Positions 9,015 through 16,389 of a stretch of DNA of 36,321 bases are shown in pieces (the first letter of the stretch is position 1; every line of letters begins with the position of its first letter). Position numbers and translations under genes: made by a program. The notes beneath the pieces are model-generated. The model ran no database searches. It saw only the letters and a program-made list of their open reading frames with translations, and was not told the DNA's origin. Source of the stretch: Paracoccaceae bacterium (GTDB lineage: Bacteria > Pseudomonadota > Alphaproteobacteria > Rhodobacterales > Rhodobacteraceae); assembly GCA_027484915.1 (NCBI GenBank), contig JAIXSA010000009.1, positions 1 through 36,321 of the forward strand, in the 5' to 3' direction.

Positions 9015-9956
9015 TCACCCCAGCTTCACGCGCGGGTCGATCAGGACGTAGAGGAGATCGACGAGGAGGTTGGTGATCATCACCACGGCGGCGATGACGA
9101 AGACGGTGGCCTGGATCAGGGGCAGGTCGCGGTTAAGGAGTGCCTGATAGGTCAGCCAGCCCATGCCGGTATAGCCGAAGAGGCTTTCCATCACGATGAT
9201 GGACCCGAAGAGGTAGCCGATCTGCAACCCCGCGATGGTGATGACCGGCCCGATGGCGTTGGCCAGCGCATAGCGCCAGATGACGGTACGCTCGGTCAGG
9301 CCCTTGGCACGGGCGACGCGGATGAATTCCTGGCCGAGGATGCCGGTCATGGTGGACCGTGTCATCCGCGTCAGGTGCGCCATGAGGCCGAGGCCGAGGG
9401 CAAGAGAGGGGAGGAAGGCGTAGTAGAGGGACGCCAGGAAATCCTCGGACGGCTCGACGATGCCGGAGGAGGGGAACCAGCCCAGCCAGCGGGCGAAGAC
9501 GAGGATCATCACGATCCCCCAGAAGAAATCCGGAAGCGAGACGCCGAGGAGGGAGGTGGAGGAGCTGACGGTGTCCTGCCAGCGGTCGCGGTGGACGGCG
9601 GCCCATACGCCCAGGGGGACAGCCAGGCACAGCGCGATGGTCATCGACATCACGACGATGATGGCCGAGGCCACGGCCTTCTGCGCCAGAAGCTCGGCAA
9701 TGGGTTTCTTGAAGATGAGCGAGGTGCCCCAGTCCCCGGTCAGAAGCCCGCCGATCCAGTTGCCGTACTGCACCAGAAGCGGGTCGTTCAGGCCAAGGGA
9801 CTGGCGCAGGCCCTCCAGCGCCTCGGGGTTCGACTGGGTGCCCATGATCATCATCGCCACGTCGCCGGGCAGGATGTTGGTGACGGCGAAGGTCACCAGC
9901 GTGATCAGGAACAGCGTCAGGATCACCGACAGAAGTCGGTTCAGCACATAGGTCAT
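9015..9956 (-). CDS. Peptide ABC transporter permease, DppB type
   Basis: 313-residue permease of the DppB/OppB family. It starts MTYVLNRLLSVILTLFLITL, the usual N-terminal helix after YxxxR(L)L, followed by the conserved DP(L)LVQYGNWIGGLLTGDWGTS periplasmic region, several membrane spans, the EAA loop (FIRVARAKGLTERTVIWRYAL) and a C-terminal LLYVLIDPR. The ATG at 9956 is preferred; upstream in-frame sequence passes through the intercistronic stem-loop and is not protein-like. It pairs with the DppC-type subunit to form the channel. The gap to the binding-protein gene is 55 bp and holds a perfect 10-bp stem-loop, which may set lower permease than binding-protein expression. Confidence 0.92.
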   Translation of the reverse strand: MTYVLNRLLSVILTLFLITLVTFAVTNILPGDVAMMIMGTQSNPEALEGLRQSLGLNDPLLVQYGNWIGGLLTGDWGTSLIFKKPIAELLAQKAVASAIIVVMSMTIALCLAVPLGVWAAVHRDRWQDTVSSSTSLLGVSLPDFFWGIVMILVFARWLGWFPSSGIVEPSEDFLASLYYAFLPSLALGLGLMAHLTRMTRSTMTGILGQEFIRVARAKGLTERTVIWRYALANAIGPVITIAGLQIGYLFGSIIVMESLFGYTGMGWLTYQALLNRDLPLIQATVFVIAAVVMITNLLVDLLYVLIDPRVKLG

Positions 9957-9978
9957 TGCGTGGCACCCGAAGGGGGAT

Positions 9979-10003
9979 CGGCGGGCCGGGATGCGGCCCG
10001 CCG
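9979..10003 (-). promoter_or_regulatory. Intercistronic stem-loop after the peptide-binding-protein gene
   Basis: A perfect 10-bp inverted repeat (CGGCGGGCCG at 9979-9988, CGGCCCGCCG at 9994-10003) with a 5-base loop lies between the substrate-binding gene and the first permease gene of the same operon. No T-run follows in the direction of transcription, so it is not a standard intrinsic terminator. Stem-loops in this position (known from malE-malF) protect the upstream mRNA or lower downstream expression, giving an excess of binding protein. The structure is seen; the role is inferred. Confidence 0.6.
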
Positions 10004-10011
10004 GAGGATCA

Positions 10012-11556
10012 TCAGGCCGCGAGCCAGACCTTGTGGAAGTTGAGGTTCGAGCCGTTCGGATGCACGACGGTATCAAGCCCCATCACCTTCGGTTGCGCGC
10101 CGATGGTGCCGTTGCGGAACCAGAGCACGATGTCGTGCGCCTCGTCCCAGATCTGCTTCTGCACGGCCTTGTAGACCTCGGCGCGCGCGGCGTCGTCTAC
10201 CGTGATGCGGGCCTTTTCCGTCAGCTCGTCGATGATGGGATCGTTGATGGCGCGATAGTTGAACGCACCCTTCGAGTTCCAGACCGAGTAGTAGAGGAAA
10301 TCGGATTCCCAGAGCGTGAAGAAGTTCATCATCGTCATCTGGTAGTCCTTGTCGACCCAGCACTGCGACAGCCAGTCGGCCCAGGTCAGCTGCTCGATGG
10401 TCAGGTTGACGCCGGCCATCTTGAACCATTCCACAAGGATCTGCGCGGTCTCGATGTGGTAGGGGTAGTTGGTCGTCGCCTTGAAGACGATGTTCAGGCT
10501 GCCTTCGGGATAGCCTGCCTCGGCCAGCAGGGCCTTGGCGCCTTCGATGTCCTGCGGGCGCTGGACGAGGTCCTTATTGTAGGCGGCGTCCGTCGGGAAG
10601 CTGGGCGAGGCGGTCGTGGCCCCCTGGCCCCAGAGCGCGCCCTGCATCAGGGCTTCCTTGTCGATGATCATGTCGAAGGCCACGCGGACGCGCTTGTCCT
10701 GGAAAGGCTCGAACGTGTGGTTCATGTTGATGAAGTCGAAGTTCAGCGGGAACCACTTCTTCACCTGGAGCCCGGCGTCGGCTTCGATTTCACCAACGCG
10801 GTCCAGCGGGATGTCGTTGATCATGTGAAGTTCGCCCGTGCGCAGGCCGGTCAGGCGCGTTGTGGGCTCGGTGATCTCGCGCGCTTCCACGGCGTCAAGG
10901 TGGGCGGGGCCTTCCCAATAGTCGTCGAAGCGCGACATCTTGACGACGGTGCCGACCTCGTAGCTGTCGAACTTGAAGGGACCGGCGCCCATCGGGTTGG
11001 TGCCCTGGGTCGGACCGGAGTCGACCGGCATCACGACGCCCGCGCCGTTTTCGGCGAGGCGCGACAGGAAGGGGGCGTTCACCGCGCTCATCTTGATGAC
11101 GACGGTCAGGTCGTCGGGGGTCTCGATCGCGGCGACGTTGTTGAAGACTTCGAAGTTGACGGCCCCGGTGGCCGGGTCCTTGCAGCGTTCAAAACTGTAT
11201 TTCACGTCCGCGCTGGTCATGGTCGCCCCGTTGTGGAACTTGACGTTCGGGCGCAGCTTGAAGGTGTAGGTCAGCCCGTCCTCGGCGACCTCGAAGCTTT
11301 CGGCAAGGCCGGGGATGACCTTGAGGTTCGCGTCCACCGTCACGATGGATGAATGGATGTTCTGCAGTACCCGGCCCGAGGAGGCCGTGCCGGTCTGGTG
11401 CATGTCGAGGTTCTGCGTCGTCTCGGAATGGCCCCAGATCAGCGTGCCGCCCTTGACCGGCGTGTCCTGGGCAAGTGCGGGCAGGGCGAAGCCGCCCATC
11501 AGCACGCTGCCACCCATCACCGCCGTCGAGTTCAGAAGGAATTCCCTGCGCTTCAT
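10012..11556 (-). CDS. Peptide ABC transporter substrate-binding protein (SBP_bac_5 family), Tat-type signal
   Basis: 514-residue extracytoplasmic solute-binding protein. The N-terminus MKRREFLLNSTAVMGGS has a twin-arginine motif (RREFLL) followed by a hydrophobic stretch and a probable AxA cleavage site (ALPALAQ), so export by Tat is likely. The mature part has the SBP_bac_5 features: GGTLIWGHSE, a long TFKLRPNVKFHNG segment typical of the family, and FNYR near the end. It captures a peptide, opine or other oligopeptide-like ligand and delivers it to the DppB/C-type permeases encoded next. The ATG at 11556 is placed at the signal peptide; AGGGAAA precedes it. Two small stem-loops separate it from the upstream amidase gene. 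Confidence 0.92.
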   Translation of the reverse strand: MKRREFLLNSTAVMGGSVLMGGFALPALAQDTPVKGGTLIWGHSETTQNLDMHQTGTASSGRVLQNIHSSIVTVDANLKVIPGLAESFEVAEDGLTYTFKLRPNVKFHNGATMTSADVKYSFERCKDPATGAVNFEVFNNVAAIETPDDLTVVIKMSAVNAPFLSRLAENGAGVVMPVDSGPTQGTNPMGAGPFKFDSYEVGTVVKMSRFDDYWEGPAHLDAVEAREITEPTTRLTGLRTGELHMINDIPLDRVGEIEADAGLQVKKWFPLNFDFINMNHTFEPFQDKRVRVAFDMIIDKEALMQGALWGQGATTASPSFPTDAAYNKDLVQRPQDIEGAKALLAEAGYPEGSLNIVFKATTNYPYHIETAQILVEWFKMAGVNLTIEQLTWADWLSQCWVDKDYQMTMMNFFTLWESDFLYYSVWNSKGAFNYRAINDPIIDELTEKARITVDDAARAEVYKAVQKQIWDEAHDIVLWFRNGTIGAQPKVMGLDTVVHPNGSNLNFHKVWLAA

Positions 11557-11600
11557 GTCGTTTTCCCTGTTGGTTGGCCGCGGGTGCGGACTTTGGTGGA

Positions 11601-11645
11601 GGGCCGGTTCCACGGCCCCTATTCTTTGCCCGCATGGACTGCGGG
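11601..11645 (-). promoter_or_regulatory. Two tandem small stem-loops between amidase and binding-protein genes
   Basis: The 97-bp gap holds two perfect 6-bp hairpins: GGGCCG/CGGCCC (11601-11606 and 11613-11618, 6-base loop) and CCCGCA/TGCGGG (11629-11634 and 11640-11645, 5-base loop). Neither is followed by a T-run. They could be a processing or attenuation site separating the regulator-amidase part from the transporter part of the operon. A separate promoter for the binding-protein gene is possible but no clear -35/-10 pair was found. Confidence 0.35.
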
Positions 11646-11653
11646 TCGGTTCG

Positions 11654-13300
11654 TTACTCCGGCAGGCCGGGCCGTTTTCCGGCCACGTCCAGTGCTGCTT
11701 CCAGCGCCAGTCCCAGGCGCAGGATCGGTCCCTCGTCGTAAAGCCGGCCCCAGAGCGAGATGCCCTGCGGCACGGTGTAGGTCTTGCCCCCGGCGGCCTC
11801 GCCCGTGGTCAGCTTGCCCGAGGCGAGCGAGGCCGGGCTGCGGGTGCCGAGGTCCTCAAACCCGGCCCGCAGGTGCAGGCAGGGATGTCCGGTGAAGTTC
11901 GATGCGATCAGCATCGGCCCGGTCATGAAGGGGCCGATGAGGACGTCGCACTGTCGGAAGAGGCCGTCGAGCGCCTGCATCACCAGGTAGCGCAGGCGGT
12001 CCAGTTGGACATGGTCCACGGCGGAAAGGAAGCGGGCCTTGCGCATCGCGTTGGGCCAGGCGGCGGCGTCCTGCCAGGTGAGGGTGTCGTCCTGGTTGGA
12101 CAGGGTGAGGTCCTCGAAGCTGGCTGCGGCCTCGGCGAAGAGGATGTTCATCAGGGCGCCATAGGGCAGGTCGGGGAGCGTGGCCTCCACGACCTTCACG
12201 CCCAGCTTGCGCATCGCGGCAAGGGCGGCATGGTCAACCGCTGTGGCGCCCTCGCCGAAGGCGTCTGGCAGGTAGCCGACGGTCAGGTGTTTCCGCTCGG
12301 CAGCGGCGTCGAAGACGAAGGGGGCGGCGATGGTGGAGCGGTCGGCCGGGTCGGCGCCGTTCAGGGCGGCAAGGACGATGGCGGTGTCTTCCACGGACCG
12401 GCAGATCGGGCCGACCTTGTCGAGGCTGTTGCACAGCGCCATGCCCCCCGCCCGGCTGACCCGCCCGAAGGTCGGGCGCAGGCCGGTGGTGCCGCAACGC
12501 TGGCTGGGCGAGGTGATCGATCCCAGCGTCTCGGTCCCGATGGCGAAGGCGCAGAGGGCTGCCGCCGTGGCGCTGGCCGAACCGGCGGAAGAGCCGGACG
12601 AGCCTTCGTTCAGGTTCCACGGGTTGCGGGTGACGCCGCCGTACCAGATGTCGTTGTAGGCCAGCGCCCCCACTGTGGTCTTGCCCAGAAGCACCGCCCC
12701 CGCCGCGCGGAGTTTCCTCACGATGGTAGCGTCGCTGTCGGCAATGCGGTTGCGGAAAGGTTCGGCCCCCCAGCCGGTGATGGTGCCCTTGGCGTCGAAA
12801 AGGTCCTTCAGGCCGTAAGGGATGCCGTGCAGCGGGCCAAGGTTCACCCCGCCCCGGGTCAGTGCGTCGGCGGCGTCGGCTTCGGCCAGAGCGAGGTCAG
12901 GCGTGACCTGCGCCCAGCATTCGAGTTTTGGGTCCAGGGCGGCGATCCGGTCGAGGTAGATCTGGGTCAGGCGGCGGGAGGTCAGCGTGCCGGTTCTGAT
13001 CCAGGTCGCCAGGTGGGTGACCGGGGCGAAAGCGATGTCCTCGTCGGACTTGGGCAGCGGGGCGCTCACGGGCGAGAGCTTCAGCGCATCCGTCCCGTGC
13101 GGCATGGCGAAATCCGGCAGGCGCGGGTCAAAGCGCAGGGCCATCGGTACATGGTTCGCCATCGGCACCGCCCGCCGCGCCAGGGCCGAGGCGATCTGGC
13201 CTTCGAGGTTGTCCAGCATCAGTTGGCGTTCGGCGGGCGTGTAGTCCACCCCCATCAACCGTTCTGCAGCCGCAATCGTCTCGATAGTGATCTCGGTCAC
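11654..13300 (-). CDS. Amidase signature (AS) family amidase
   Basis: About 548 residues with the AS-family Ser-cisSer-Lys triad: Lys165 in HGIPYGLKDLFDAKG, cis-Ser238 in GSSGSSAGSA (family GSSGGS), and nucleophile Ser261 in GTETLGSITSPS. Length fits bacterial AS amidases. The enzyme cleaves a carboxamide to acid and ammonia. The start is taken as the GTG at 13300, whose bases overlap the regulator stop (GTGA), a usual coupling arrangement; the next in-frame ATG is at residue 16. An uninterrupted frame runs upstream to 14293 but that part is out-of-frame reading of the GntR gene. No signal peptide, so it acts in the cytoplasm, probably on an imported amide. Glutamyl-tRNA amidotransferase subunit A is unlikely, as no GatB/GatC genes are near. 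Confidence 0.9.
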   Translation of the reverse strand: MTEITIETIAAAERLMGVDYTPAERQLMLDNLEGQIASALARRAVPMANHVPMALRFDPRLPDFAMPHGTDALKLSPVSAPLPKSDEDIAFAPVTHLATWIRTGTLTSRRLTQIYLDRIAALDPKLECWAQVTPDLALAEADAADALTRGGVNLGPLHGIPYGLKDLFDAKGTITGWGAEPFRNRIADSDATIVRKLRAAGAVLLGKTTVGALAYNDIWYGGVTRNPWNLNEGSSGSSAGSASATAAALCAFAIGTETLGSITSPSQRCGTTGLRPTFGRVSRAGGMALCNSLDKVGPICRSVEDTAIVLAALNGADPADRSTIAAPFVFDAAAERKHLTVGYLPDAFGEGATAVDHAALAAMRKLGVKVVEATLPDLPYGALMNILFAEAAASFEDLTLSNQDDTLTWQDAAAWPNAMRKARFLSAVDHVQLDRLRYLVMQALDGLFRQCDVLIGPFMTGPMLIASNFTGHPCLHLRAGFEDLGTRSPASLASGKLTTGEAAGGKTYTVPQGISLWGRLYDEGPILRLGLALEAALDVAGKRPGLPE

Positions 13301-14016
13301 TTTGGGTCTCCGTCCGGGGCAAGGATGCGGTTCAGGTTGTCCGCGAGGATGGTCAGGTGCTTGCGCATCGCGGCTTCGGCGCCGGGGGCATCGCCCGCCT
13401 CGATCCGGTTGATGATCTCGACATGTTCGTCGTTGCGGTCCTGTATCGACCGCATCGAACGCGCCTTCTGCCGGACGCCGCGCCAGCCCGGATTGCCGCG
13501 GATCTCGTCGATCATGGAGAAGGCGGTGAGGAGCGGCTTGTTCCGCGCCGTCCGGGCGATCAGGCGGTGAAGCGCGCCGTCCCAAAGCTCGATGGAGTCC
13601 GGGTCGCCTGCCTGGACGATGCGAAGCGCGAGGTTGCGCATCCGGTCGATGTCGTCCGGTAGCGCGTGGCGCGCGGCCATCGCTGCAAGGACCGGCTCTA
13701 CGCAAAGACGCGCTTCCATGACCTCGGCGACGTTGGTTTCGCCCACGATTTCGGCGGCCAGGATCTGTGTCTTGTCCGGGGGCTGGCCTGCGAAGGTGCC
13801 CTTGCCCTGCTTGCGCCAGATCAGCCCCTCGGCCAGCAGGCTTTCCAGCGCGCTGCGGACGGCACGACGCCCGATGCCCATGCTGTCCGAAAGCTCTCTC
13901 TCGGTCGGAAGCCGGCCGTCGGCGGGAAGCCCGTCGCCTTCGATCATCGCCAAGAGCCGCGCCCGCACCACGTTGGCGCTGTCGGTCACGACCGGGTTGC
14001 GGCGGGGTATCGGCAT
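13297..14016 (-). CDS. GntR-family transcriptional regulator with FCD domain
   Basis: 239-residue FadR/GntR-type regulator. The winged helix-turn-helix lies at about residues 10-78 (GRLPTERELSDSMGIGRRAVRSALESL, then the wing QGKGTF), followed by an all-helical FCD effector domain with the family's acidic/histidine positions (MEARLCVEPVLAAMAARH, DGALHRLIA, DEHVEIINRIEAGD, MRKHL). It is the first gene of the long minus-strand operon and overlaps the amidase start by 4 bases, so it probably controls its own operon. An 8-bp-arm inverted repeat sits 4 bp before the ATG and a TTGACA lies about 50 bp upstream. No clear Shine-Dalgarno is present, suggesting a short or leaderless mRNA. Ligand unknown; an amide or peptide breakdown product is a guess. 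Confidence 0.9.
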   Translation of the reverse strand: MPIPRRNPVVTDSANVVRARLLAMIEGDGLPADGRLPTERELSDSMGIGRRAVRSALESLLAEGLIWRKQGKGTFAGQPPDKTQILAAEIVGETNVAEVMEARLCVEPVLAAMAARHALPDDIDRMRNLALRIVQAGDPDSIELWDGALHRLIARTARNKPLLTAFSMIDEIRGNPGWRGVRQKARSMRSIQDRNDEHVEIINRIEAGDAPGAEAAMRKHLTILADNLNRILAPDGDPK

Positions 14017-14019
14017 GGG

Positions 14020-14042
14020 CGAACCAATCTGAACTTGGTTCG
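14020..14042. promoter_or_regulatory. Candidate operator of the GntR/FCD regulator
   Basis: A perfect inverted repeat, CGAACCAA (14020-14027) and TTGGTTCG (14035-14042) with a 7-base spacer, ends 4 bp before the regulator's ATG. FadR/FCD proteins bind short palindromes of the TGGT...ACCA kind, and this repeat contains TTGGT/ACCAA. Its position over the expected transcription start and ribosome site would give tight autorepression. Assignment to this regulator is inference. Confidence 0.5.
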
Positions 14043-14045
14043 AGA

Positions 14046-14074
14046 ATGAGTGTCTGCCCTACCGATTCTGTCAA
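14046..14074 (-). promoter_or_regulatory. Candidate promoter of the GntR-amidase-peptide operon
   Basis: On the minus strand a consensus -35 hexamer TTGACA (14074-14069) is followed after 17 bases by ACTCAT (14051-14046), a poor -10 (3 of 6). The start site would fall inside the inverted repeat at 14020-14042. The -35 is convincing; the -10 is weak. Confidence 0.4.
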
Positions 14075-14131
14075 CTGCATTCCACGCGGTCCGTGGCAGC
14101 CTTGCGCGGAATGTGCGGATATCAATCGATC

Positions 14132-14148
14132 TGCCGCTGAAAGCGGCA
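14132..14148 (-). terminator. Possible terminator of the aminotransferase-RraA transcript
   Basis: A 7-bp perfect hairpin (TGCCGCT, loop GAA, AGCGGCA) lies 73 bases beyond the RraA-like stop in the 204-bp gap before the GntR gene. No T-run follows, so this is a weak candidate. The rest of the gap holds the GntR promoter and operator and no gene. Confidence 0.25.
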
Positions 14149-14220
14149 CATCGAAGTTTCTCTGGTCCGGTCCAAACGCCGCACCAATCCTGCATTGATC
14201 AGAAAGCGGCCGGCCCTGCC

Positions 14221-14892
14221 TCAGCCACGAAGCGCGGGAGCGAGGCCGAAAACCTCGGCCGCCGGTCTGCCTGCGGCGAGCGCGTCGATCCACTGCGTTT
14301 CGCGCAGAAGTTTGGCCTCGGCATCGGCGATGAGGGTCCGGACGTGGAGCGGGGTCAGCGACACCAGGCCGTCGTCGTCGCCGATCACCAGGTCGCCGGG
14401 CGCGATGTTAAGCCCGCCGACCAGCACGGGCAGGTTGACCGCGCCACGGTCGGCCCCGGTCGGACCGCGCGGGTTGATCCAGCGAGAGAAGACCGGGAAA
14501 TCGTCCCAGCCGCCCAGGGTGCCGGTGTCGCGCACGGCGCCGTCGCAGACCACCCCAGCGACCCCCTTGGCGCGCAGATGGCCTGACAGGATGTCGCCGA
14601 TCATTGCAGCCTCGCGGTAGCCATTGGCGGCGATCACCAGCACTTGCCCGCGCACGATGACGTCCAGCGCCTGCAGGACGGCGCCGAAATCCGGGGCCTC
14701 GCACTGGACGGTGACGGCCAGGCCGAAGAGGCGTGGCTGCTTGCCTGCAGGGCAAAGCGGCCTTATCGCCGGATCGATCTGACCGGCCTCGCGGACAAGG
14801 TCGACGGCGACGGCCACGGGCACTGTGCGCCAGCGGTCGATCTCGGCTTCGGTCAGGTCGGAGGCGGGCGGGGTGTGCAGGGTGACGGGCAT
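14221..14892 (-). CDS. RraA-family protein (4-carboxy-4-hydroxy-2-oxoadipate / HMG aldolase-like)
   Basis: 223 residues of the RraA/demethylmenaquinone-methyltransferase-like fold. The family's active-site signature is present: GDILSGHLRAKGVAG, then VVCDGAVRDTG (the Gx(V)xDGxxRD motif with the Mg-binding Asp and substrate Arg), and GDLVIGDDDGLVSL. Proteins of this family outside E. coli are mostly divalent-metal class II aldolases or oxaloacetate decarboxylases that release pyruvate; the RNase E inhibitor role is limited to true RraA. It follows the aminotransferase by 10 bp. A pathway in which the aminotransferase makes a 2-oxoacid that this aldolase splits is plausible but unproven. Confidence 0.85.
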   Translation of the reverse strand: MPVTLHTPPASDLTEAEIDRWRTVPVAVAVDLVREAGQIDPAIRPLCPAGKQPRLFGLAVTVQCEAPDFGAVLQALDVIVRGQVLVIAANGYREAAMIGDILSGHLRAKGVAGVVCDGAVRDTGTLGGWDDFPVFSRWINPRGPTGADRGAVNLPVLVGGLNIAPGDLVIGDDDGLVSLTPLHVRTLIADAEAKLLRETQWIDALAAGRPAAEVFGLAPALRG

Positions 14893-14902
14893 GGGGCCTT
14901 CG

Positions 14903-16099
14903 CTATCGGAGAGAACGGTGGGCGTGGAGCGCGTGGCCCAGGGCGGCGATGCCGGTGCGGATCATCGCCTCGGACGGGGCGGAATAGTTCAGCCGGGCAT
15001 GGTTGGGGCGCGGGGTCAGGGGAAAGAAGCTTTCGCCCGGAACATAGGCCACCCGGGCCTTGGGCAAGGCCACGTCGCGCATGAAGGCGGTCGCATCGAA
15101 GCCTTCGTCGAAGGTCAGCCAGGTGAAGAGCCCGCCTTCGGGATCGGTGGCGGTGATGTCCTGCGGCAGATACTGGCGGATCGCGTCCAGCATCGCCTCT
15201 TTCTTTCGGGCATAGGCTTGCCGCAGCGTGACGATATGCGCGGCAAGGTCATAGCGGTCGAGGAACAGGCTGGCCGCCGCCATGTTCAGCGTCGAGGTCT
15301 GCGTGTCGGCAGCGACCTTCAAGAGCCCCATCCGTGCCAGAAGATCGGGGCTGGCCACCGCCCAGCCGATGCGCAGGCCGGGGACCAGCACCTTGGAGAA
15401 ACTGCCGAGGTGGATCACCCGCCCCTCGGTATCAAGAGACTTGAGGGTGGGCAGGCTTTCGCCGGCAAAGCGGATGTGGCGGTAGGGCGTGTCTTCCAGC
15501 ACGATCAGGTCATGGCGGTTGGCCAGTGCGATCAGCTCTTTGCGCCGGGCGAGGGACAGGGTCACGCCGGTGGGGTTCTGGAAATCCGGCACCGTGTAGA
15601 TCATCCGCGCCCGGGGGTTTGCTGCCAGCGTCGCGGCAAGGATGTCGGTGCGCATCCCCTCGGCATCGACCGGCACGACGGCATAGTCCGGCTGGCTGGG
15701 CTGGAAGGCGATGAGCGCGCCCAGGAAGGTCGGGTCTTCGGTCACGATCACGTCGCCGGGGTCGATCAGCATCCGCGCGGCGAAGTCGAGGCCCTGCTGC
15801 GAGCCTTGCAGGATCAGCACGTCGTCGGCCGTGCAGGGCACACCGTCCGCCGTCATCAGGCCGGCGATCTGGTCACGCAGACGGGGCAGGCCGTTGGAGG
15901 GGGCGTATTGCATCGCCGCTCCGCCGGGCTGGCGAAGGACCTCGTGGAAGACCGCGTCCAGCTGGGTTGCTGGGAACAGCGTGGCGTCCGGATAGCCCCC
16001 GCCGAACGAGATGATCGACGGGTCGGCACCAAGTGCCAGAAGCTCTCCGATGGCTGATGGCTGCACCTTGGCCATCCGCTGCGCGTATCTGGGTGTCAT
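14903..16099 (-). CDS. PLP-dependent aminotransferase, MocR/2-aminoadipate-aminotransferase-like
   Basis: 398-residue fold-type I aminotransferase resembling the catalytic half of MocR proteins and LysN-type 2-aminoadipate aminotransferases. It has FGGGYPDATLFP near the N-terminus, GSQQGLDFAARML, the PDFQNPTG substrate loop, EDTPYRHIRF, and the PLP lysine in LGSFSKVLVPGLRIGW. No helix-turn-helix domain is attached, so it is an enzyme, not a MocR regulator. It leads a two-gene operon with the RraA-like aldolase. Substrate is not evident; aromatic or branched amino acids and 2-aminoadipate are known for relatives. Confidence 0.87.
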   Translation of the reverse strand: MTPRYAQRMAKVQPSAIGELLALGADPSIISFGGGYPDATLFPATQLDAVFHEVLRQPGGAAMQYAPSNGLPRLRDQIAGLMTADGVPCTADDVLILQGSQQGLDFAARMLIDPGDVIVTEDPTFLGALIAFQPSQPDYAVVPVDAEGMRTDILAATLAANPRARMIYTVPDFQNPTGVTLSLARRKELIALANRHDLIVLEDTPYRHIRFAGESLPTLKSLDTEGRVIHLGSFSKVLVPGLRIGWAVASPDLLARMGLLKVAADTQTSTLNMAAASLFLDRYDLAAHIVTLRQAYARKKEAMLDAIRQYLPQDITATDPEGGLFTWLTFDEGFDATAFMRDVALPKARVAYVPGESFFPLTPRPNHARLNYSAPSEAMIRTGIAALGHALHAHRSLR

Positions 16100-16255
16100 C
16101 TGGTCGGGTCCCGTAGCAAGGTTGGCGCAGGGGACACGATGTCGGGCGCGGCTGCAAGTGTCGCGGCCGGGGCTTCAACCGGGGGCTTTCCGGCGGTAGG
16201 GTCGGCTGTGCGGCGACCATGAGCGGACATGCCGGCGTGCCAGGAGGAAATGCGG

Positions 16256-16387
16256 ATGGGATTGCCGTCGGTCGGGGCGCAACTTCGGGACAGGCCGTAC
16301 GGCCGTGCCATTCATAGGCGCAAGCTTGTCGCAATAGTGTGCACCGCCCGTGCCTTGCGGGCGGCCCAGGCGAAGAGAAGAGGATAG
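16256..16387 (+). CDS. Candidate small leader ORF, 43 residues, upstream of the PfkB kinase
   Basis: A perfect AGGAGG at 16242-16247 stands 8 bases before the ATG at 16256, which opens a 43-residue basic peptide (MGLPSVGAQLRDRPYGRA at its start, ending AQAKRRG) stopping at TAG 16385-16387. The kinase GTG follows after two bases, and the kinase ribosome site (AGGA, 16381-16384) is inside this ORF, an arrangement that would couple the two. Another in-frame ATG at 16250 is too close to the AGGAGG. The peptide resembles no family I know and has no signal or membrane segment. It may be a regulatory leader or a chance ORF; protein-level evidence is absent. Confidence 0.4.
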   Translation: MGLPSVGAQLRDRPYGRAIHRRKLVAIVCTARALRAAQAKRRG

Positions 16388-16389
16388 TT

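Noticed and set aside
11654-14293. 879-residue minus-strand frame suggesting an amidase fused to a long N-terminal domain
   Set aside because: The upstream 331 codons are an out-of-frame reading of the GntR gene and its promoter; the amidase starts at the GTGA overlap at 13300.
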